Origin: Isoetes taiwanensis
Taxonomy: Eukaryota; Streptophyta; Lycopodiopsida; Isoetales; Isoetaceae
Length of the DNA stretch: 64,000 bases
Assembly: GCA_021234155.1 (NCBI GenBank)
Contig: JAJEKV010000573.1
Coordinates: 78,915 to 142,914 of the forward strand
Direction of reading: 5' to 3'
Below the pieces are notes generated by a model. That model saw only the letters and a program-made list of their open reading frames with translations, did no database searches and was not told the origin of the DNA. A program made the translations under genes and the position numbers. Each line of letters opens with the position of its first letter. Within the stretch, counting starts at the first letter, position 1. Shown piece by piece: positions 55,810 to 64,000 of this stretch.

Positions 55810-57160
55810 TATCATAATTTATTTGGGTTTTTCAGCAATCATTGCATGCCTTTAATAATGCCTATTCATGTCTCTCAATAAGATGTTGTAACTACTTCTG
55901 GGCAAGAAGTCCTTTTCGTATCAAGAAAAGGACAACTTTCATACCTGATAAAAGGAGACCATAAAAATTGACGACACAGATAGCGCCAACAAATGTCATT
56001 CTACTTGTACATCAAGAAGTTTGAATCAAGCCAAGCACTACACCATGTAACAACACTGCACTGGGGAGCAGAACTCCAAAGGCAGGATTGTCTAGTATAT
56101 ACGCAGTAGGAGCAAATTCCTAAATAAAAGAAAACAAATATTTTGAACAAATGAGCAAGACCCCAATGCTAGAATCATGGGCATGATTTCCTGATCATAC
56201 CTTTAAAGTTGAGTGTTATCAAATCTTCTTTTATCGGCTTTAAAAGCGCACTCTTACTAATTCTCGCCTTGGCAATTCTGAAAGGAGTAAAAGGTGTATT
56301 AGAGCTAAGGAACAAACAGTAGAAAATTTACAGAATATGATATCCTTCCTCATACAGAGCTTAAAGGTGTATTAGAAATAAGGAACAAATAGTAGAAAAA
56401 TTACAAAATATGATATCGTTCCTCATACAGAGCTTAAGAGGTTAATTTACAGGTAAGTACTTACATCAAATTGCCCATGCAAAGATGTGGAAATTCGATG
56501 CCCTTTGTGAGTAAACTTCAAGTTATTTTTGAAGCTTTCAAAACATAAACAGCTAGAAAATCAAGCCACAATGAAACAAATACCTCTGTGACTACTGGAG
56601 TTTTAGCCTGATTAACCCAAGCAGCAGACAAAGAATCTAAATGTATTTTGCTTAGGCCGAATTTGTAAGTTCAAAAGAAAAATATACCTACAGGCATAAA
56701 TCGGATTTGCTGCAGGCATAAATTGGATTTGCTGAAAATGAATCTGGAAAGACACAGTTTGTTGAAACTGACTTTGCTGAAGATTGCATTCAAGAAACAA
56801 AGTAAAAAAAATAGCATTTATATACTTTCAGCAACTATAGACAGAGCTCCACAAATCCCAGGTCTGCACAAACATCTCTGAACCAAAGCGCTTCAAATTT
56901 CCGACCATCTCTTCAACTGGCAGAGAAGATTGATTCGAGCTTCGGTAAGAACATTGGAAGGTCAGGTGCGGAGCGACCTAACTGCTGAAGAAGTTTTCTG
57001 CAACATGGCCGCCATGCTCTTGGAGTTCCGGTGCCTATAACTTTTACTCTAGATAGTTTTGGAAGAACAGGCCAGGTGATGCCACGTGGCCCAAATAGAT
57101 CTAAGCCGTCCACATTAGGGCGTGGTCCATTACATAACATTATAATATTTATAATATAAG
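55810..57160. other. No gene recognised
   Basis: AT-rich DNA. A 66-bp stretch with AGAGCTTAA(A/G)GGTGTATTAGA is partly repeated at about 56285 and 56360. The frame at 56913-57140 (minus) is unremarkable. Confidence 0.4.
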
Positions 57161-57218
57161 ATTGTGATCAGATACTTTTTACTTTTGAAATTGTGATCAG
57201 TTACTTTTTACTTTTGAC
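57161..57218. repeat. 29-bp tandem duplication
   Basis: ATTGTGATCAGATACTTTTT then ACTTTTGAA, repeated as ATTGTGATCAGTTACTTTTT then ACTTTTGAC. Confidence 0.85.
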
Positions 57219-57262
57219 ATTGATTTGCGTTTAAAATTAAACTCAGTTAAACAAGGTGTGTC

Positions 57263-57485
57263 ACCTTGGTTCGGGAAAATTTTCAGCCTTAACAAGCACC
57301 TTTCCTACTGGTTTAAACCTATCCTCGGAAAGCTCCAACACAGGGTCTCGATTCCTCCTGGAAATACCGAAAGAAAACTTGTCATTTTTAGCTAGTAATT
57401 TTCCCACTATTTTAAAGTTGTATAGCTCAATCTGGATTTTGTCCAGCAGGTTACAAGGATTCCGAGGAACTTCTCGAACCAAGGT
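57263..57485. mobile_element. Candidate MITE, 223 bp with 15-bp inverted ends
   Basis: ACCTTGGTTCGGGAA (57263-57277) is the inverse of TTCTCGAACCAAGGT (57471-57485) with one mismatch. AAACAAGGTG occurs just outside both ends (57250 and about 57528), but not close enough to be a target duplication. Few stops on either strand; no protein recognised. Superfamily undetermined. Confidence 0.45.
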
Positions 57486-57784
57486 CGTCGCACATAGGGT
57501 TGCCCATGAAGAGTCGAAATAAACTAAACAAGGTGCTGCTGCACGGGGGGTTGTTCGAGTTGTGGTATGAACTATGAATCCTTACATTTCATATACACCT
57601 TCGTATCACAAATGCACCATTAAATGTGGGAAGAAGTTACTAATCGGTTCATTGGACCAACATCATTAATACTAAGTTCTACAATGTTGTCAATCTAAGC
57701 AAGAAGCATATTTCTGAAAACACTTTATTTCTCAAAGTCTTTAGTTGCTATTAGAAGTCAAAGCGCCACAAAGTAACATCCTAT

Positions 57785-57981
57785 ATGACAAATATAAAAT
57801 GTTGTAGAAAGGTTGTAGCACATTTTCAAACTCAAAGTAGATGTCATTTGCATCTTGGACATTGGTAAAACAATTGATGAATCATGACAAAGATCAAATA
57901 TTGTGGAAAGGTTGTAGCACATTTTCAACTCAAAGTAGAGGTCATTTGCATCTTGGACATTGGTAAACAATTGAAGAATCA
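57785..57981. repeat. 99-bp tandem duplication
   Basis: ATGACAAAKATMAAATRTTG then the shared GGTTGTAGCACATTTTCAA and CATTTGCATCTTGGACATTG blocks occur at 57785 and 57884. Copies differ at perhaps one position in fifteen plus single-base indels. Confidence 0.85.
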
Positions 57982-58109
57982 CACTGCCTACATTGCCCAT
58001 GAGGTGTGTGGTCGGAATATAATATAATAAAATTCAACTTCAACATCCAAGGATACTAATAGGCGATGGCAACGCAAATCATCCGAAAATGAAGCCTCAT
58101 GTCCAATAG

Positions 58110-58250
58110 TGTGTTACCAATAAAGACAAGCTCGAAATGTATGGTAAGTGTGGCCTAATGGAATGTGCTTTTAAGGTTTTTGATAGGATGCCTATAAAGG
58201 AATGGAATATACTCATATATCTCATGACGTATGGGCGCTAAAGTTCCACC
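58110..58250 (+). pseudogene. PPR fragment
   Basis: One frame reads NKDKLEMYGKCGLMECAFKV then FDRMPIKEWNILIYL, matching the plant PPR unit NxLIxMYxKCGxxxxAxxVFDxMPxxxxxSWN. About one repeat is left. It is open to TAA at about 58242, while a stop precedes it. No further PPR units on either side. Confidence 0.75.
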
Positions 58251-58664
58251 AACTAATATATCATGATTTTCACATGTCACAATGACCTCTCGTTTCCCTA
58301 GCCTCTACATGTGCATTCTCATTCTCAATGTTTTGTATGTGGTGATTGAAGGACATTGAAATGTATGTGCTCCTTGTTTTGTAAATAAATGGAAGTTGGC
58401 GAGGAAGTGATGGTCAGACATAGTTGCCATCATTTTCTAATCTTGAATACCTTTTGCATTTTTCCAATCATGATATTGAAAATGCAGAGTCATCGTATGT
58501 CCACTCAATGAGCCGTAACAGATTTGGCTATTGTTCTGATTAGAACCTATATAATTTACTGCTTCAAAAACTGTTTCAGACATGTTATATATTAATTATA
58601 CTGCCTGGCATAAGCTGTAAGGGGGATTAGTTGATCTGAAATTTACGCCCGAAAGGGTCCATGT

Positions 58665-60208
58665 TGTGACACACCCCGAATCTATACGATGCTCCCATCA
58701 TATAAATACGCAAAATTCCCCTCCCATGGCGACTCCATCACCACAGAAAGGCCCTCCGTCTAACTCGGACCACTTGTGATGGCCAAGTGTCTGGGTGAAG
58801 GACACGGAGGTGTCATTCGTCCCGAGCCTTCTATGGGAATCCTATATAGCGAAAGCGTACATACATGTTAGCACCTGGCAACAATATAAATAAATAATAT
58901 GCCACCACGAAGGGTGGCCCATCATCATCAATATAAATAACAATAAAATACCAACATAACAAAGGAAATGCACCATATATAAGGCTCTACCCCAGGCTCA
59001 GACTCTGTAGGGTCGACTGATGGTCAATGCCTCCGGATAACTACAGACAGAAGTATAGCATGGCATTGGCTGGCATAGAACAATGGCTAGAGTAGTCCAC
59101 TCCATCCGCCCCTCCTGTGCACACTTTGCAGATAGGTTGAATCATGTTATGGCGTGGTTGTAGTCTTCGGGAGGCGTAATCTCATGGAGTCACCCTATGA
59201 GACTACTCCGGGTTACATCTCCCTGGGTCTGATGAGGCAGGAAAGGGATGATTCCCATCTAGAATCACAGTGGTTCCATGGGTGTGCTAGAGGATACGTG
59301 CGCACCCGGGCGCACACGTACACGACTTACCCCCCTAAATCTATACCGAGTCCAAGGTGTCCATATAGGCACGCTTCTTGCGATCCAGGAGGTCTCAGAC
59401 CCATACCAGGCCCACATGTAGTGACCGACTATAAGTCCAGCACATTGTAGAAGCCCCAGTAACCACGCTCAGCAAGGCTCCGCCCCCACTTCCCCAGTTG
59501 TGTCTGTTATTTGGTGCTGAACCACATCATAACATCCACAGCCTGGTGGGCTTTTGTGCACAGGCTGCATCTAATGGGATTTAAGGGGTTCTAGCTAGGA
59601 GCATATCTAATCCTAGATGGCCTTTAGGTCTCTGCCCCCCTTTTACCCATACAATACACAAGGAACAGAAAGAGAGCATTCATATCTGATACATCCATCA
59701 TAATCTCATCTAGAACATAAAATGGAGATACTAATCATCCATCTAACAAGCAAGAGTTAGTTCCTAACTAGAATCTCAAGCTAACTAAGCCTAGTAACCG
59801 GTATCTGAGCTAGATCTCCCATCTCCCAGGTTCTCCATGCCCTACTGGTTGAATAAGCTCCTCCTCCTTCTCCAATTGCCCCCAAATCGAATTGGGGCAA
59901 ATTGGTGCAGAAGCCCCAATTTGGGTGATCCAAAGTTAGCAAGTTTGCCTTGCCCAATCGATTTGGGCTAGGTGGCAATTCTACATTAGTTATCATTAAC
60001 TAATTTAACATTTTAATATTTTTAATATTAGGTTAAGCCCTAAATTCGAATTAGGGTTTAGGGTTAAGTTTCCACCTTAATAATTAATGAGTTAACATAG
60101 CTAACATTAGCTTATGAATAATTAACGCACCATTAATTATTCCTAGTGACGTGGTGACGTGTCATGTATTTATGCCTAAAAAGGCATACAAATACGTGAA
60201 ACGTCACA
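58665..60208 (-). repeat. Third LTR of the 8-18 kb gypsy-type family, minus strand
   Basis: On the minus strand it starts TGTGACGTTTCACGTATTTG (60208) and ends GGGGTGTGTCACA (58665), 1544 bp. It shares blocks with the LTRs at 8.0 and 16.8 kb, such as CAAAGTGTGCACAGGAGG with CGGATGGAGTGG (about 59140-59100 here, about 17900-17935 there). A polypurine tract lies next to it at 60209-60221, so this is a 3' LTR and the element body extends to the right. It is a diverged relative, not a recent copy. Confidence 0.8.
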
Positions 60209-60325
60209 TTCTCCCCTCCTTAAAAATGATGTTGTCCTCGGCATCTAGACAAGTGTACAAGAAATACGGGTTACGCCGTGGCTACACATCACATATTACA
60301 AGGAAAAGTCTCCCCTCCTTAAGGA
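60209..60325 (-). other. Pol-end remnant and double polypurine tract, minus strand
   Basis: On the minus strand: AAGGAGGGGAGA (about 60321-60309), then GAGGACAACATCATTTTTAA (about 60243-60224) and GGAGGGGAGAA directly before the LTR. The same pair of tracts precedes the right LTR at 16846, and the GAGGAC...TTTTAAGG reading is the typical pol 3' end of plant gypsy elements. Confidence 0.7.
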
Positions 60326-62770
60326 AGGCAACACAGGACCAAAGGGTGCAGGATAGTTTGAGAATTCAAACAACTTGAAAGGAATTAGCAAAATGCTTAA
60401 CAAATTGCTAAAAGTTGATGAAAAATCCAATGCAAAGTGTATATGAAATCTGACATTGTGATGCATGGAAAACTCAAAAGATATTAGAACAAATCCAATA
60501 TGGACAGCAGATATGAGTTCGTAGAATTAGGGGAATGAAATAATTCCCAGACCATCAGAAGATATCATCTTCAACGTGATCAAAGTTGAAAATAATGTGC
60601 AATGTGCAATTCATAAGTCTGAGAGGAATTCATGAACGTTAGCATGTGTTCATGAGAATAGTTTAATATGCAAGTGCTATCTCACAGTGAGAATTATAAA
60701 CCTTGAAACATGCGAGAACATGAAGCTAATGGTGGCAAGGCATACATAGATATTTATAAGAATTTGTGAGCTGTTAATGTTAATAATGTCGAAAGACTCA
60801 TAGTAACTAGGGTTAAAGAGTCTAAAAAGTGTGGTGTCAGAACCACAACATGTATATGGTACAAGATAAACAAACTGAGAAAATGTGGTCGGGGCAACCA
60901 GAAGTTGAATTCCTAGTGGATAATATCATCCACGAGATTGTTATACGGGAACGGATTAATAGTAGGCCGAGACAAGAATGTATATGGAAAAGTACATGTA
61001 TTAGAGTTTTAGGTAGTGAAGATTGTACAATATGGCTGGCAAGCATGAGCATAGCTATGTGGCTATGTCAAACAATCACATATGACTCTAGAATTAGGTT
61101 CGGCTCACATATGTTACTATATCACATAATAACAAGGTAGTGGTCGTGGATTTTGGAAGGATTTAGTAGTATCAAATAGTACATTAGTGAGGATATCAAG
61201 GATGTCGACTGTGACATTCAGATGTATGCCGTATTGGAAGATACTAGAATATTCATATAAGGCGAGTGAAATGTTATTTGACAAGGTTTAAAGAATAAGC
61301 ATAATGATATGCTTATTATGTATGAAGATATTGGGTTAGGTATGATCTACCAGAGATAAGCATTCAAGTTATCTCAATGGTTGGAGTTGACTATCTTAGA
61401 TACACCGTACTAAGGGATATGAAAGGAGTTCAAGTCAGGGAAATAGCCAGAGTAAGTCTAGCATATACGGTGATGTTATATTCAAGAACATCCCGAGGAT
61501 GGTTAGAACGTAATTAAAATAGTAGATAGTGGGAGTTTAACTACTCAACGATTCTCGATACCGATGAATTAAATCAGCATTATAAGCTGAGAGTATTTAT
61601 TGGGTTTGGGAATGACAGGATGTATGAAATAGAGGCAATACATAGCTATTCCAAGTCCTAATAAGAACCAATACGAAGTGTATAGAGTAGAAGAGCACTG
61701 AGATTATATAGACCAACTGTCCTAATATCGTAAGAGTTACCCTACTCATGGGAGTAATGCTAGACCCCAAAGGAGAGGCTCAAGGATCGCTTACCTTGAG
61801 GTAAACACCTCCTATAGATTATGACTTTAAGACCGGCAGATAAGGAAATGTGCCTTGCTTCCATTTCCTTTCACTTATTTTGATATTGAATAGCCCACGT
61901 TGACTTGTACAATGCAAATTAAGATTTCACTGATTCATATCCTTAGCAAGCTTTGAACATTATTCTAACTAGTACATTATTCTATTACGCATTGCAATGG
62001 TTTCTATTTTGTTGTAATGGTCCAATAGGACGCGAACACCAACTTGCATGAGCATCTAGAAGTCCAATGCCTTATCTTGTAGGGTGAATGCAATTAAGAC
62101 GTACCTTCTAGAAGGCATCATTAAGGGTGGCCACCTGCAATCTTAATGGCAATTATCCTTGCAAAATTTGTGGCTTCTGGAAGGTCTGGCTCAGGTACTG
62201 GCTTTGGTGTCTACGTCTTCATGACATCAAGGTTGGAACTTTGTGAGAAAATGATTGAACTTTATATAAAAATAAGACTCTAATTAGGACCACATAGCTT
62301 GCCAATATTTTATAGTTTTCATTTTTATTTTTATTTTGTTTTTTTTGAAGGATGACAATGAATAAAATCAAGATTCATAAAACAAGACTATGATATGGGA
62401 CTCAAATCTAGAGGATGAAGAAATATTTTATAATGTAGGCATGCTGAAATATTCAACAACAATGGCGATCACACAACTTCAGGCTACTTCTAAGTGTGCC
62501 CCACCTAAATCTACGGCATTCTATACCATTGCATATGCATTGTATATTTAAAATCCGCCCAATATTTGATAACCATACCTCATACATTTAGGATAGATAG
62601 ATAGATTGATAGTACTTTTTACGCCATACCTCTAGGCATCAATAACCAAAGGAACTTGTTGTCTTTCTGACAATGCTTGGTGGAAGAAAGGCAATAAGCA
62701 AAGCAATTTGTTGTCTTTCCAAAAAAGCTTGATGGGTGAACCTGCTGAACCAAGAAGCAAAGATGAAGAA
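60326..62770 (-). other. Presumed interior of the third retroelement, no gag-pol seen
   Basis: About 2.4 kb without recognisable domain on either strand; the largest frame (60829-61140, plus) is unremarkable. The partner LTR is not in the window. The boundary with ordinary intergenic DNA cannot be drawn. Confidence 0.4.
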
Positions 62771-62775
62771 ACAAT

Positions 62776-62822
62776 TTATATAATATAATATAATATAATA
62801 TAATATAATATAATATAATATA
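62776..62822. repeat. Pentanucleotide microsatellite (TATAA)n
   Basis: About nine uninterrupted TATAA/ATAAT units. Confidence 0.95.
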
Positions 62823-63429
62823 CCCAAGCTCAATATTGGCCTTTTGGGTGCATCTTTTTTAATTTTATGATGTTTCATCTTCTACAAGCAGCAAAACATG
62901 GGAACGTCAAGCTTATGGTTGTATTTTAGATGTGTCATTCTAACTACTTTGAAAGTGAGGGAAATGCCAAACTTGTAGTCTTACTTTTCACTATGCCGAT
63001 GATAACTGATTTACAACTATTTTTTTGGCTGGAAAACAAGAGAATTAGGCTTATTTTATTTCTAGAGGGGTAATGTTTATTGTATGAGATCTAACTTGAT
63101 GGTGTATGTTGATCAAAATTTTGCATCAATGAAAGCTTTAAGATGTTTAATCTTAATGTATTGTTAAATTCATAGTTTTAGATGCATTGCTTTGGAATGC
63201 TAGTCTTCGCCAAGCAGAAAAATTGAAGGGAACTTCTCTCTATGTAGACTATGACTGCACTCCTTTATAGCAAGAGTCACGACATTGGAAACTTGCATGG
63301 GTGTGGACTAGCACTACACTTTATTTAGGGTCCAGTCACATGACGCCATCAATAACGATCATTTCTTATTAATGGTAAAATTTGAGAGGGCTCACATGCA
63401 TGCTTTTGACGAGAATGGAGCCCTGTCTT
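62823..63429. other. No gene recognised
   Basis: AT-rich DNA, only short random frames. Confidence 0.4.
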
Positions 63430-63695
63430 GAGACAATCTTTGGGAATCTAGGGGAATCTCAAGGGGACCTTAGAGAATCTATGGGAATCTCATGAAGATC
63501 TTTGAGAATCTCGAGAAATCCAAGGGAATCTTCATAAAATTTTTGAGAATATAGGGGATTCTAGGGGAACCTTTACAAATTTTGAATGAATCTAAGAGAA
63601 TCTACATAGAATCGTGAGGAATTTATCAGCATCTTGGAATAGTCTTTGAGAATCTAGAGAAATCTTTGTAGAATATTAAAAATCTAAGGGCATCT
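63430..63695. repeat. Decayed minisatellite with GGGAATCT core
   Basis: Around twenty degenerate units of 10-13 bases based on (T/A)(G/A)(G/A)GGAATCT, e.g. near 63441, 63452, 63482, 63503, 63525, 63590 and 63650. Unit length drifts and the core decays towards the right. The remaining 300 bases of the window hold nothing recognisable. Confidence 0.8.
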
Positions 63696-64000
63696 TCCAC
63701 CATCCACATCTTAGGGTATGTAGTCCTTTATAGTACAAACACTTGTATAAATATAAAATTACTCAGAGGCTTTTGACTGAAGCAGAGACCATTTTTTTTT
63801 ATATAATTCAATATTTAAGAGAAATATACTTTATTGCGTGTAACTAATCAATAGGAATACACTTGAATTTTACCATATATTACGTGTTCCTAAAGATCTA
63901 TGCCAATGATTGAAGATACAAGCACTACTAATGCACTTACAAATGTATTTCATTCACCATGCTCAGAATTCATGATTGGATTTAGTTACTATTGTGGAAT

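Noticed and set aside
57261-57522. Overlapping open frames on both strands at the candidate MITE
   Set aside because: Both are domain-free and reflect a low stop density in a short segment; not supported as genes.
59990-60075. TTAGGGTTTAGGGTTAAG as an interstitial telomere repeat
   Set aside because: Only two or three imperfect TTTAGGG units inside the third LTR; too short to call.

Overview
The window is nuclear DNA of a land plant: genes are split by GT-AG introns, the recognisable families are plant ones (SYP2 syntaxin, MIS12, a GUN1-like PPR protein, a SUVH-type SET domain), and the transposons are plant-type Helitron, Ty3/gypsy, LINE and Mutator-like elements. Gene density is very low and most copies are decayed, which fits a large, repeat-rich genome such as a seedless vascular plant or gymnosperm. 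The exact lineage cannot be settled from the sequence.

Layout. 1-1.6 kb: short repeats only. 1.6-7.53 kb: a decayed autonomous Helitron with HUH replicase, PIF1-type helicase, a still-open two-exon ORF after the helicase, and a textbook 3' end (hairpin plus CTAG). 8.0-18.3 kb: a complete-looking LTR retrotransposon of gypsy type (two ~1.48 kb LTRs, tRNA-iMet binding site, polypurine tract) whose 7.4 kb interior shows no gag-pol, so it is probably non-autonomous. 18.4-19.4 kb: a second, unrelated LTR with polypurine tract. 20.8 kb: a gene fragment. 22.7-25.2 kb: a 5'-truncated LINE with a perfect 13-bp target duplication, landed about 400 bp upstream of the next gene.

25.6-27.2 kb: an intact seven-exon gene for a SYP2-class Qa-SNARE (272 aa). 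31.1-38.2 kb: a region bounded by inverted ends of about 30 bp, with a SWIM-finger-like remnant, two similar hairpins and a PPR scrap inside. 39.9-40.2 kb: LINE tail fragment, minus strand. 41.3-41.7 kb: SUVH SET-domain pseudogene. 42.4-43.9 kb: tandem duplications. 45.2-46.3 kb: GUN1-like PPR pseudogene, minus strand. 46.8-48.1 kb: an apparently intact eight-exon MIS12 kinetochore gene (210 aa), minus strand.

49.2-55.8 kb: a nearly full-length but broken LINE with twin 64-bp TATA-containing repeats at its 5' end, ORF1, endonuclease, reverse transcriptase and C-terminal zinc finger; the endonuclease is interrupted by a 184-bp insert with a 17-bp duplication. 57.3 kb: a small candidate MITE. 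58.1 kb: a PPR scrap. 58.7-60.2 kb: a third LTR of the 8-18 kb family on the minus strand. The rest is AT-rich DNA with a pentanucleotide microsatellite and a decayed minisatellite.

Only the SNARE and MIS12 genes look functional. They do not form a pathway: one serves vacuolar/prevacuolar membrane fusion, the other kinetochores. The dominant theme is layered transposon insertion around two housekeeping genes.
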